This document shows, piece after piece, positions 1-9,867 of a DNA stretch of 64,000 nucleotides (the stretch's first letter is position 1; the number at the start of each line of letters is the position of its first letter). The stretch covers positions 62,001 to 126,000 of the forward strand of contig WPIO01000281.1 in the NCBI GenBank assembly GCA_009760855.2, given 5' to 3'. Below the pieces are notes generated by a model. The model saw nothing but the letters and a program-made list of their open reading frames with translations. It was not told where the DNA came from and searched no databases. The stretch comes from Cristatella mucedo. Lineage: Eukaryota; Bryozoa; Phylactolaemata; Cristatellidae. The position numbers and the translations under genes are program-made.

Positions 1-272
1 ACGCTCCTTGCCACTCATCTTGCGCTTCGTGCGGCTGCCCCTCCGGCAGACGCCCCCCATTTGCAGCGAGCTGCTGTCTGATCAGCCCGAAGTCCGCGAC
101 AGCACCGATTCCTCTCCTGTCGCTCTCTACTCTTGTTTCCTGCGTCCCGAAGTGCTACTTCCATGCTGGTCACTACCTCAACTGGTCTCCTGACTCTGCT
201 GTGCTTCCTACTTTCTCTTCGTTTCGTGAGATGATGTCTGTAGGCTATCGAATGAGTACCAAAAGCCGCCTA
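1..272 (+). mobile_element. LINE-A 3' fragment, interrupted at its right end
   Basis: This plus-strand piece matches the 3' end of the LINE-A copy at 57.5-57.7 kb, covering the reverse transcriptase C-terminus and the region around its stop. The reading frame is degraded. The match stops at 'aaaagccgcc' near position 270 and resumes at 2191 ('agctgtgag'). The intervening 1.9 kb is an opposite-strand LINE-A copy, so 1-272 and 2191-2304 are read as two halves of one element split by a later insertion. Confidence 0.75.
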
Positions 273-2190
273 ATGTAATGTAATGTATCTCCGTCTGTAA
301 TTCCACAAAGTCATAAAGACCATGTGGGTGGTACGCAGGAGAGTTGTGAATAGCTCACTCACAGCCTAAGCGGCTTTCGGAACGCATTCGGTAGCCAACA
401 GACTTCGTCTCATGCAACAAAGAGAAAGTGGGAAGCATTGCTGAGCCAGGAGAGCAGTTGAGGTAGGGAGTAGAATAGAAGTAGTAGCTCAGGACTGCTG
501 AAAAGAATGTGCCATAGTCGGCAGTAGGAGAGTAGTTATCGTTGCGTAATAATAGCGAAAGCTAGTTCCACAGTCTAGGACCTGCAGAGCTAAAGCTTCT
601 GCCGCCAACTGTCTTCAAGCTTAGGAATGGGACAGCTAATTTATTGTCCACACAGGACCTGAGGGCGCGAACAGGCTGAAACTGATGCAGCAGCTCAGCT
701 AGGTATGAAGGAGCCAAGCCATGGTGGGCCTTGTGGATCAGTGTGAGAACTTTGCTCTGTATTCTTCGCTCAACCGGAAACTATCCTAGCTCCTTCAGCA
801 AAGGAGACACGTGCTCAAACCGCTGGGTCTTAAAGACAATGGCAGCCATATTCATTCTCAGCTGTAGTGGTGTAATAGCTTTCTTTGGAAGCCCAGCCAA
901 AAGGGAAGTACAATAATCAAGCCGAGACAAAACTAGAGAGCTAGTTATTTTTTTACAAGCCACTGTGGGAGAAAGCTCCTAATCTTGGACAGGGATCGGA
1001 TGTGATGGCTACCAGTAGAGGCAGTCTTCTGAATGAAGCTTTTAAAATTGACGCAGCTTTCGAACACGACACCTACATTTCAAGCAAGTGGCGATGGCCG
1101 CACAATAGCATCACCTATTAGAACGGCAAAGCCTTCTAATCCAGCCACACGCTTAGGTTGTCCTATGAGCAGCAGTTCGGTATCATCATCATTTAATTTC
1201 AGAAAGTTTTCGGACATCCAGAATCGAATATCAGCAAGGCAAGCATTCTTTTTCTCAGTTGACGCAGCCGATTCGAATGACAAATACAACTGAGTATCGT
1301 CAGCATAGAAGTGATATCCCATACCATGGGCCTTAATCCCTTTTCCCAGAGGTTGTGTATAAATAGAGAACAGCAAGGGATCAAGTACAGACCCTTGATG
1401 GACTCCACAGGTGACCCTTCTCGTGTCTGAGACCTGACCCCCACACGAAACGGATTGAACACGATCAGACAAGTAGGATTTAAACCACGCCAGTGGTTCG
1501 TCTTCCAGACCGATCGTCGTTCTCAATCATTTAACCAGAACTTTGTGATCAATAGTTTTGAAGGCAGCAGACAGATCTAGCAGAGCTTGGGCAGTGACAT
1601 TCCCGTCGTAGTTCGTACGTAGAATGTCATTGCTAACACGGCGGAGAGCAGTTTCACTAGAGTGCTGCCTCTTGAACCCTGATTGAAATGTTTCTGACAT
1701 TCCATTATTTTCAATATGTTCAACCAGCTGCTTCGCAACAATTTTTTCAAGAATCTTTGATGAGAACGGAACAAGGGAAGTTGGGCGATAGTTTGCTAGA
1801 ATCTCTGTGTTTAATCTAGGCTTTTCAAGAATAGGTCTAAAGATTGCTGATTTGATGGACTAAGGAACGACCCCTCTTCCCAAAGAAGCAATTAAAATCT
1901 TGGTTATGGCAGGGCTAAGTTGGTCTGCTAGTGAAGACCACAGAGATGAAGGTATGGGGCCTTCAGGAGACGAGCTCTTTTTGCTTGACCTTATTAAGGC
2001 AGCCACATTGCTTGCAGAAACGTTGGAGAACCTTTTATGGAAGGTCACAGGTTGAGGAACGGCAATTGCTTTGGTCGGAGTGGGCTAAACGGAGGCACGA
2101 CTGTGCACATATTTTTCAGTAAAGAAGGCTGAAAACTTTCTGGCTGTGCCCTTAATATCTGGGGAGTCAGACCTCACAGCATTGGCCAGT
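273..2190 (-). mobile_element. LINE-A (L2/CR1-like), 5'-truncated, nested in another LINE-A
   Basis: A minus-strand non-LTR retrotransposon. Its 3' end is the (atgta)-type tail at 273-285 followed by the untranslated end, then the reverse transcriptase running toward higher coordinates. The homologous copy at 26.0-28.06 kb extends further, so this copy is 5'-truncated, as is usual for target-primed reverse transcription. The coding part is broken into several frames (pieces at 781-963, 1080-1526, 1577-1774 and 1860-2048, all minus). Host sequence on both sides is itself LINE-A in the opposite orientation. Confidence 0.8.
1080..1526 (-). pseudogene. LINE-A reverse transcriptase fragment
   Basis: A 148-residue open stretch covering the RT palm. 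It has the 'HQGSVLDPLLF' motif (family usual QGSVLGP) and an intact catalytic motif [11 protein letters not shown], with YADD encoded by 1297-1308. The downstream '[19 protein letters not shown]' block is typical of L2/CR1-clade RTs. It would make cDNA at a nicked target site if expressed as part of the full protein. Upstream and downstream parts lie in other frames, so it is a relic. The clade assignment rests on recalled motif patterns, not a search. Confidence 0.8.
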
Positions 2191-2304
2191 AAGCTGTGAG
2201 CGCATTATGATAAACTCTCCTGCTATGCAAAACTTTCATGCCTAACGCCTACATAGTCTTTGTGGCTTTGCGGAGTTACAGACGGAGATACATTACTTGA
2301 AATA
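2191..2304 (+). mobile_element. LINE-A 3' terminus (second half of the split copy)
   Basis: This continues the plus-strand LINE-A copy broken at 272. It reads through 'aactctcctgc', the 3' untranslated region and the terminal 'gagatacattac', matching 57.67-57.75 kb. The downstream 2305-2592 is AT-rich with no recognisable gene. Confidence 0.75.
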
Positions 2305-2592
2305 TGCTTCGGGTTTGATTGAGCCGAAAAGGCAAAGTTTAACTAAAGAAAACCTAGCTTCACTCAAGAATTGCAAGTATCTATTATTTCAAAATACAGG
2401 AGTATCCACATTGAAAAATCTGATTTTCACCGAGAAGAAGTATGTACCTATACAACCAGTGATACATTTTCCGGGCTCAGCTTACTTAGATAGCCTCGTT
2501 GAGGCTCCTTTGTCACTGATTATCTTTAGTTTTTGATGCACCTTAAATTTAATCAGATTTGGTGTGAAGCCTTAAATAACTCTTTTATATGT

Positions 2593-2836
2593 CTCAAAAA
2601 TAACTCCGATTGATTTGGAGCAGCTTTCAGAAGAACACGTCAACGTAGCAACATTTTTGTCTTTGTCGTTGAACAATTCAGATATATTTCTATTGTCAAA
2701 ACCTGGCCACTGAGGTTGCCGTAGGCTATTGCATGCGAACCCAATGTTTTGTTTCAGTTGCTAGCATCAGGCTGCTCAACAGGTTGGCTTAATAGATGAC
2801 GATCAACTGACAAGCAGTATCTCTATAGATCGCTCT
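2593..2836. repeat. Unidentified dispersed repeat R, copy 1
   Basis: About 245 bp that recurs in direct orientation at 3808-4052. Shared blocks include 'gcagctttcagaaga', 'catcaggctgctca' and 'tagatgacgatcaa', and both copies end at 'tagatcgctcta'. No coding potential or terminal structure was recognised. The two copies bracket a LINE-B fold-back (2837-3790). Confidence 0.65.
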
Positions 2837-2945
2837 AATCCACCATTCAATGGCGTTTTTCTTTGCAGCAAATGTGTAGCTCCTAGAAAGAGATCCAGTT
2901 CTCTGAGTGCGCTTTATCAAGTGCATTATTATTATTATTATTATT
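2837..2945 (+). mobile_element. LINE-B 3' tail fragment
   Basis: This matches the last ~110 bp of LINE-B, from the 'ttcaatggcg' block through 'tttgcagcaaatg', the hairpin-like tail and (ATT)n. It faces the minus-strand LINE-B at 2950 tail to tail, so the pair forms a fold-back of about 110 bp arms around a few bases. Confidence 0.75.
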
Positions 2946-2949
2946 CACC

Positions 2950-3790
2950 AATAATAGTAATACACTTAGTTAAGCACACTCAGAGAGCTCAATCTCTTTC
3001 TGGGCACTTTCCATTTGCAGCAGAAGACACACGATCGAATGGTGAGTGGTGTTGTGTTTGATAAACGACAAGAATAACATGGTTAGGGGTGAGATGCACA
3101 GGGTTAGCGTGCAAGTGTGGTTAGTGGCAGCATGCAACAGTGGCAACACACATTAGCACATAAATGAGTAATCACAGGGACAAACTAAATGCTGTCCTAA
3201 CTATGTGCATTTTTAATTTCTCATTAAATGTGATCACGACCGGACATTTCGAGACTCAAGCCTGGAGTGAGTTCCAGGCTTTGCGAGCATGCGAACTAAA
3301 GGCATGGTCTCAAAAGTGTTTTAGGTTTGTACGAGGTATAGGTAAGCAGTTTGATTCCGAAAAACATATGGTAAGATGCTTAGCCTGGTGAGCAGTAGAT
3401 CTGGTAGGTAGGCTGGAGCCAACGATTGAAGGGACCTACAAGTGAGCGACAAAACCTTGAAGTCGATCTGTTGCTTGACTGGTAGCCAGTGCAGGTGGGC
3501 AAGAAGTGGTGTGAAGTGGCAGCTGTGACGCTCACGACTGACAAACATAGCTGCAGAGTTTTGCACTAGCTGTAAGCCCCTAATTGCCCAGGCCGGTAGA
3601 CCAGCAAGCAGTGAGTTACAGAAGTCAAAACGGGATGTCACGAATGCATGGACCAACTTAGTTGTGGTATCTCCAACTACTGAAGTCCGAATTCAAGCAA
3701 TGCTATGCATCTGAAAGTAAGAAGATATGATTGTGAAACTGATGTGATCGTCTAACCAAAGGTCACATTAGAACATGACACCTAGATGCT
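2950..3790 (-). mobile_element. LINE-B, 5'-truncated
   Basis: A minus-strand LINE-B copy running from its microsatellite end through the 3' untranslated region (with the shared 'gtggttagtggcagcatgc' block) into the RT C-terminus. A 111-residue open stretch (3321-3656, minus) carries 'FVTSRFDFCNSLLAGLPAWAI' in two overlapping parts and '[20 protein letters not shown]', matching the intact frame at 49.4-50.4 kb. The catalytic palm is absent. Confidence 0.8.
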
Positions 3791-3807
3791 GTATCATCCT
3801 GTCGCAT

Positions 3808-4052
3808 TCAAAAAGCCACGGACTCAGATTGAAATTAAGCAGCTTTCAGAAGAGCGCGTGCGAATAAAAATTTTTCTTTGGTCAACAAAAAATTCAGGTA
3901 GGTTTCTATCGGCCAAATCCGGCCACTGGGGTTGTTGCTGGCTACCGCATGCTAACCCAGTGTTTGGTTTCAGTTGCCGGCATCAGGCTGCTCATTAGGC
4001 TTGCTTATTAGATGACGATCAAATGGCAAGCAGTATCTGTATAGATCGCTCT
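3808..4052. repeat. Unidentified dispersed repeat R, copy 2
   Basis: Direct repeat of 2593-2836, estimated by eye at roughly 75-80 percent identity. It is followed by 'aataatagtaattcac', which resembles the LINE-B junction at 2951-2966, so the duplicated block may extend slightly further. Confidence 0.65.
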
Positions 4053-4415
4053 ATTCGAAAATAATAGTAATTCACACGGAGATACTCGACAGTAACGTGT
4101 GCATCGTGCTTCATGCTGAAGTCTGCTTGGCTATATTCCACAGCTTATGTGCATACCTGTCATGCCACATTTGATTTATTCGGGGGGAGGGGGTTTAATG
4201 CTTTCCTTAATGAGTAAGGTCTTAGCTCTGAATGAATAAGGAAATGCTCAAGCCATATTAGGTATGTCTACGGGCCCAGGTTGAGATTAAGTACTCTTAG
4301 GTTGGTGTACACACGAATTATGTGTTTTATATTTTCGCCCTTCGTGGTTGTTAGCAACATTTCCATAAAGCATTGCCACATGTAAGCATGCCAAGATTTG
4401 AATTCAAAGTAGCAC

Positions 4416-4739
4416 TTGATTTACTTGCTCTATCTCGGAGCACTGCTAGTTGGGGTTGAGAAAGCACAAGTGCCCTCATTCTTGAACCTGAATGAGAAAC
4501 TGATTCGTTCAACATCGGTTATCGATGCGCTAGAGTTGCAAACCTCAAAAAGCATCGACGATGATCAGGTCGAGCTTGTTAAAGAAACACGAGAAGGCGG
4601 TTGGTACGGTATCCAGGCTATTGATGCCACGCTCATGACCGAATGCTACGATAAAACCAACTCGGTAGGCTCCGGCCGGTCGGCCGACTTTGGAAAGAAA
4701 GGTTTCTTCGGCACCCGGGCTTTGTCTTCAGCGTTTTGA
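4416..4739 (+). other. Unassigned 107-codon open stretch in unique DNA
   Basis: The region has a higher GC content than its flanks and an open plus frame ending TGA at 4737-4739. The translation is compositionally ordinary, with acidic and hydrophobic residues and no recognised domain. The start is ambiguous because no ATG in a good context opens the frame. The opposite strand also has an open frame here (4646-4819), so strand and reality are undecided. It is listed because it is not explained by repeats. Confidence 0.2.
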
Positions 4740-4819
4740 CCCCAACCGCCGAATGTTTCTCTGCTAACTCCGGGCATGGTGCAGTAAGTGGATGCGGAAA
4801 CTGCGTTGGATATCGCCAT
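4646..4819 (-). other. Candidate small ORF or first exon
   Basis: A 57-codon minus-strand frame starts with ATG at 4817-4819 in a favourable context (A at -3, G at +4) and ends TAG at 4646-4648. It is rich in Pro, Lys and Phe in its second half ('KKPFFPKSADRPEPTE'). No family recognised. A 'ttagcag|ag' acceptor-like site lies inside it on the minus strand, so part of it could instead be an internal exon downstream of 4909-4999. Confidence 0.2.
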
Positions 4820-4908
4820 TTAAAAAAATGCACGTTTAACTGAATACGATGTTTTTCTACGACTTAAAAATTCTTTTAGAAAATAAAATAATAAATTAAT
4901 TCACCTTG

Positions 4909-4999
4909 AGCATGGGGTCTTTGCGGGGATCCGGGTATCTGCCAATAGGTTCATATGCGGCCGGGGCAAAGGCAGAACCAATCAAAAAAAGGATTGAAT
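4909..4999 (-). other. Candidate exon with splice-donor-like 3' edge
   Basis: On the minus strand this segment reads open as a hydrophobic stretch followed by 'AYEPIGRYPDPRKDPMLK', ending at 4909 in AAG|GTGAAT, a good donor match. GC content is higher than in the AT-rich flanks. No acceptor with a clear pyrimidine tract was found at its upstream edge, and the frame does not join cleanly to the next candidate. The product is unrecognised. Confidence 0.2.
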
Positions 5000-6053
5000 T
5001 CAAGTTATGTCATGACCAAGTAGCACAGTAAGTGGACTTGCATCCACCAGCTTACAGAAAAGCTTGGGAAAACACAAAAGAATAACACTATAAAAGCAAT
5101 ATTAATAATGCAAAATAAAAACTCGGACTGATTGAGCTTTATATTGATTTTAAGTTAAAAAGCTACAAGGTTACCATCAGAGTACGATTGGGGTTTAATA
5201 ACCTAAAAATTATTTATTTGAGATTGTTTTTGTTGGATTGGATACTAGTTGATAGCAACGGAAGGCAGCTGGTAATTTTGCTGATTGAATGCCTAATAGT
5301 TCCTTAGTGACCGATAGGCTCATTTATAGGTTCAAAAATCCTATGGGTAGAGGAACTCATCTGAAAAATATCTAGTTATAAACTAGTGATTCAGTAAATC
5401 CTTCTGAAGTAATCAAATGTTAATTCAGTGAGAAGTCTGACTGAGACTAGCTTTAAAGATTTCGGAAGATTCATGAATAAATTTCTAAAACGTTACGTCA
5501 GGAACTTTTAAAAGTGCATAACTTTTAGGTTTTATGAAAATATTGCGAAATGCTGTCAGTATTTTTTGTTTGCTGCAGTTGATTATACTGTCTGAGTGAG
5601 TTTGGGATGTTTTTGTGCAGTATGAGCTTCTTTGCTTCTATTAAAATCGCTCTCCAAAGGAAGTGATCAATACTAATTCACGCAGGCTAACAAAAAGAAG
5701 TTTCAGGTAGACAAAGTCAAAGCCTGGACGAAACTTATTTAAATTTGCGTAGGGATAGAGCAGCTAAAATGGGAAATCATAGCATCTGTGGAAAAGGGAT
5801 GTGCTGTATCTCAGCAGTTGAATCAACAACCTATAGTATTCGGCGACAAAGTTCCATCAATTCGCCAGTTTCTCACAACTAGGTCTTTAAACTTACTTCA
5901 ATCTTTTTTACCGGTAAGGCATTTCCTTCTCGAGACCAAGGTTAAAATCGCTTATCTCTATTTGGAAGTGGGAGTACTGAAGTTACGGAAATCTCCAAGT
6001 CCAATATGCAACTCCTAAAGGGACTGTCTGTAATCAGTTTTGATGGCTTGCAT
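5000..6053. other. Unique AT-rich DNA, no feature seen
   Basis: Only short stray open frames are present and none resembles a known protein. No LINE-A, LINE-B or SINE-1 match was noticed. Confidence 0.5.
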
Positions 6054-6859
6054 TGTCCACAGGCTAAATTCAGTTGGCTGGTACCGGACGGCTATAATGC
6101 GGGTAAGGGTCAACATCTAGGCCGGGGTCGGACCTACGGCATGACCAGATGTACGGTGACGAGAGGTCATTGGGGCTCATGGGTAGGTGAAGCTGGCCGA
6201 GTAAGTCGTTGTGTTGGAGTCTCCCGGTCTCGCCGAGCTATGCAGCTGGAAAGTTGCAGGCATGCTCGGTGATGTGGACACGCACGCAAGGCAACGAGTG
6301 CCCGAGGCCCGAGTAAAGCTGGAGATCACGCTCGTTGTTGTGATTTGTATATTCCTCGTTCCCGTGCGTCCCGTTCGTGACCCCCCTCCCCCGGGAGTTG
6401 GCACCTTTCGGCGGAAGCTCTCGACTGTGGTTGACGTCGACTCCGACTAGCCAAGCAGTTACTCATCTAGACGGATCTTATATAGCGTACTCTCGCACTG
6501 TTGGATTCGTAGTCGATTCAACGGAGGGACTGTGGAAGCCGACTGACCAGCTAACACGTTCGTTCGCGCTTGCTTCGTCATCTGAGCCCCTATTTTTTAC
6601 TTTGCATAGGATTCTCCCTGTAGACTTGTTTAGTTCCCCGGGTGTTGTTGGAGCGTGCAATAATAATAATAATAATAATAATAATGCACTTGATAGAGCG
6701 CCCTAAGAGAACTCAATCTCTCTATAGGCGCGTTATAAAGAGGTCTAACCTGACTGCCGCTCGTCTTACCCTAGCTCAGCGGCGTGGCGATCGGCAGTGC
6801 GGCGGGAGTATGGCAGGGCTTGGCAATAAATAGCCTCTGACCCCTACAACTTGGCTACA
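6054..6859 (+). repeat. LTR-X, left (5') long terminal repeat
   Basis: A GC-rich repeat that starts TGTCC and ends GGCTACA. It is homologous in direct orientation to 8007-8668 and in inverted orientation to 13989-14730. Shared blocks include 'ggacctacggcatg', 'gagtctcccggtctcgccga' and 'gttgacgtcgactc'. An AATAAA (6825-6835) sits about 25 bp before its end, and a primer-binding-site-like TGG follows at 6863, so I read it as the 5' LTR on the plus strand. It is lengthened by a LINE-B tail insertion at 6659-6731. Confidence 0.7.
6659..6731 (-). mobile_element. LINE-B (or SINE-1) tail inserted in the LTR
   Basis: About 73 bp comprising (aat)n followed by 'gcacttgatagagcgcc' and 'gaactcaatctctctat', the LINE-B tail on the minus strand. 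The two other LTR-X copies lack it: they read straight from 'gcatgc' into 'ttattataaag' or 'gttattacaaag'. It is therefore a very short, extremely 5'-truncated retroinsertion. Confidence 0.75.
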
Positions 6860-6862
6860 TTT

Positions 6863-6880
6863 TGGCGACCCTTGCGGTGA
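6863..6880 (+). other. Probable primer binding site of LTR-X
   Basis: TGGCGACCC begins 3 bp after the LTR end (6859). A TGGCGACC start just inside the 5' LTR is common in Ty3/gypsy elements as I recall them. The position supports 6054-6859 as the 5' LTR. The tRNA was not identified. Confidence 0.5.
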
Positions 6881-7970
6881 CGAACACTTTCAGAAACCTT
6901 CTGTTTTGCGTGCGTGATTTTTGTTTTGAATGTATGTACAGGGTTAGAGGTTTCGGGCGGTATATTTAAAACGCTGCCGGTAGCAGCCATTATCTTGTGG
7001 TGCTGACGTCTCTGAGTCAGATGAGTAGGCGTAGGTAAGTCGATTGGGCGTTCCTTATCGGCGGGTAGGCGGGGGGGGGGGGCATTAATTTTTAGCTGTG
7101 GCTGTGACAGCAGGAGGGCAGCTAGGTATAGTCGTTAATTCCGTGCCAGGGAGACGAACTGCAGTTCATAGCTTCCTTGTCTATGCTGTCTTGGGTCGAA
7201 ATAACGCGATTGTTATAAGTTGCAGACAATAGCAATGTTGACGGGAGAATTAACTGTTGAAATTCAGCCTGACGCTTGTTCCGAAGGCTGCCTGCTGTCG
7301 TCACTGAACGCGACCTGCTTGAATGCAGATTTGCTGATCCAGGTGGAGGCTAATGATTGCTATCGACCCACCGCCACACACTATCTGCATCATCGTCATT
7401 GAACGACCAAGCTGAGGAGTTGAACTAGCGACAACGGCCGCCAGAGGATCAAACAGCAGCCGAGTGGGCTCCCAGATGAGGTAGCCCAATAGGAAACCAA
7501 CTCGCTATTGATAGACTGTTCATGGGCCGTGCCGCATGAGCCATTAAGACTGGATCGTGCCTTTGGCCTGTTTTGTGCTGCAGGGGAGGAACACGTTGAC
7601 TCCGATCACATCGTGCAGCAAGGAGTGTTGTAGATTGGTCGCTAACAAGACTCACCTGCGAAGCAGTTTGATTGACACAGGCTAAGGCCACGAGAGAGGA
7701 CACCGACTCGACAGTATGGCACCCGGAGCAGCAACAAACGTCTTCCCTGAACTGGGTCTTCTGCGAGAACGTTGTAGACTAATTATTGCTGTATAGCGCA
7801 GCTTGATGGCTTTTGTAACCGTGACTTTGTGTAGACTCGATTGTTGTAGCCGCCTTTTGCAACCGCGACGTTTTGTAACTGCATCTAGGATACGGCTTGT
7901 TCGGCACCACTACTGAGTAGGTTAAAGCCTCTGTGATGGCTGCATGGCTCGACCTGTATTGCGGCTATAG

Positions 7971-7990
7971 CAGACACGAGGACGTGTCTG
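7971..7990. other. Perfect hairpin just upstream of the 3' LTR
   Basis: CAGACACG-AGGA-CGTGTCTG: 8-bp arms and a 4-nt loop, 16 bp before the LTR at 8007. Its function is unknown. Confidence 0.5.
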
Positions 7991-8006
7991 CCCTGAGGAT
8001 GACATA

Positions 8007-8668
8007 TGTATCCAGGCTAGGTTCGGTTGGCTAGTACCGGACGGCTCTAGTGTGATTAGAGGTCACCGGCTAGGCCCGGTATGGACCTACGGCATGGCCG
8101 GATGTGCGGCGACGAATGGTCATCGGGGCTCTTGGGTAGGTGAAGTTGGCCGAGTAAGTCGTGGTCTTGGAGTCTCCCGGTCTCGCCGAGTTAGGCAGCT
8201 GGAAAGTTACAGACGTGCTCTGGTGATGTTGCCACGCACAGAAGGCAACGAGTGCCCAAGGCCGGAGCAGAGCTAGAAAGCAAGGTCATTGTTGGGATTT
8301 GTATATACTGAGTTCCCGTGTGTCCTGTTCGTCACCACCCGTGAGTGGTCGTCTTTCGGCGGAACCTCTCGACTGTTGTTGACGTCGACTCTGACTAGCT
8401 AGGCAGTTGCTCATCTAGACGTATCTTTTATGGCGTACGCTCTGACTGTCGGATTCATAGTTGGTACAACGGTGCGACTGCGGAAGCCGACTGACCAACT
8501 AACTCGTGTGTTTGCACTTGCTTCGTCATCTCGCGCCCCAATAGTGTACTTTGTATAGGACCCTCCCTGTAGGCTTGTTTAGTTCCCGTTTTGTTGTCTG
8601 GGCATGCCTTATTATAAAGAGGCGGGGCTAATCGGGAAAAAGCCCTTGATCCCCACAACTCGGCTACA
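8007..8668 (+). repeat. LTR-X, right (3') long terminal repeat
   Basis: Starts TGTATCC and ends GGCTACA, in direct orientation to 6054-6859. Compared with the left LTR it lacks the LINE-B tail and about 65 bp near its end ('taacctgactgccgc' region), so it no longer has the AATAAA seen there. By eye the two LTRs differ substantially, so the insertion is old. No matching target-site duplication was found at 6049-6053 ('tgcat') versus 8669-8673 ('gaatg'). Confidence 0.7.
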
Positions 8669-9647
8669 GAATGCCAGCCACATTCGCAAAACGATTACTA
8701 ACGGGGCGAAATATCTATTTGTAATCATTTTCAGGCGTTTCCCTTGAACGGAAAAGTTTCAACCTTGAAGACCTGAGAGAACACACAGACTGGTATGTCT
8801 TATAACGAGCAAAGCTGGTTCATTAGGATGGTACCTGACAGTTAGAGATATTTATAGAGAGGTCTCTTAACGGTGATCAATCATAAAAAGAGAAGCCTAC
8901 GAATCTGCTCCACAAAACTGTGCCACTGATTTGAAAGAGTAGTGTTTTTCAGCAGGTTGAATAGGTTTGTTCAATTGACTTTGCAAAGCCTTCAATTAAA
9001 TCTTGTAGGGCTTCCCGCCAAGGAGACAATCGTAGTTGCATGATTTCACAGAAAAAACTGCCTGAACTATAATTTCCTTAAAAAGTACTTTGTAAAATCC
9101 TTAATAAGTGTAACACGATTAAGCTATCGGGCAATTGAGCCCTGATGTTCTAAGAAAGCATGTAAGACTAAGATGAAAGGGAAGTATTATTACAGGGTAA
9201 AGGTATTAGCGAGATTAAACTACGGTCATTCATTGAAAAAACACCTGTATCTGCAAGAACGTCTCAAAGATGTATGACTGATGCTGGGAGCTTAACATGG
9301 GACTCTGGCTGGGCGCCTGAGTAGACTAACCAGCTGAAGGTTATGCAGGGATATTAAACATTCGCTCGCTGCTAAACTGATGTACTTCTGGCTCAGAGGA
9401 AAAAATTAGGAAAGAGTTACTTACCTGATGCAGAGAACGGAAATTATTTTTTATTTACATGTCCTGCATTTTATTGTTGTTGAATCCTATCACGTGGATT
9501 GACCTTTCTCCGTGGAAAAGCGAGCGTTCTGTCCTCAATGTCGTAGTTTGTAACTGAGAAGCTTGGAGGCACTGCTTTTTCTGAATAAAAACAAGTTACT
9601 GTGGAATTTGGCTCTGTTCGCATTGACGGTGAATGAAAATAACTCAA

Positions 9648-9648
<1 letters not shown>
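8669..9648. other. Unique AT-rich DNA, no feature seen
   Basis: No repeat-family match or convincing coding potential was noticed. Confidence 0.5.

Positions 9649-9673
<25 letters not shown>
9649..9673. repeat. (GA)n microsatellite
   Basis: An uninterrupted GA dinucleotide run of about 12 units. Confidence 0.95.
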
Positions 9674-9678
<5 letters not shown>

Positions 9679-9867
9679 TGGTGAGAGCGAAGAAGAATAT
9701 GAAGGGGATTGGTAAAATCACAGACACCAAATTGCAATATGCGATGTGTAGGATGTGCAACGTACTGCATTGGTGGTATGGAATATTGAAATATATAATG
9801 CATGTTTGGAATTTAATACATCAATATATTTATTCTTGAATATCACAATATTGAAAACGATAACAAT

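Larger units (their letters stand above)
6860..8006 (+). mobile_element. Internal region of the LTR-X element, non-coding
   Basis: About 1.15 kb between two direct LTRs. No gag, protease, RT, RNase H or integrase motif was seen in any frame, and open stretches are at most about 85 codons. It contains a 12-G run (7071-7082) and a perfect hairpin (7971-7990). It looks like a non-autonomous element or a deletion derivative. Confidence 0.5.

Noticed and set aside
731-916. Plus-strand open frames over LINE-A (also 57114-57302 minus)
   Set aside because: They are the antisense of the RT frame; the same antisense translation appears at both loci because the LINE is the same.
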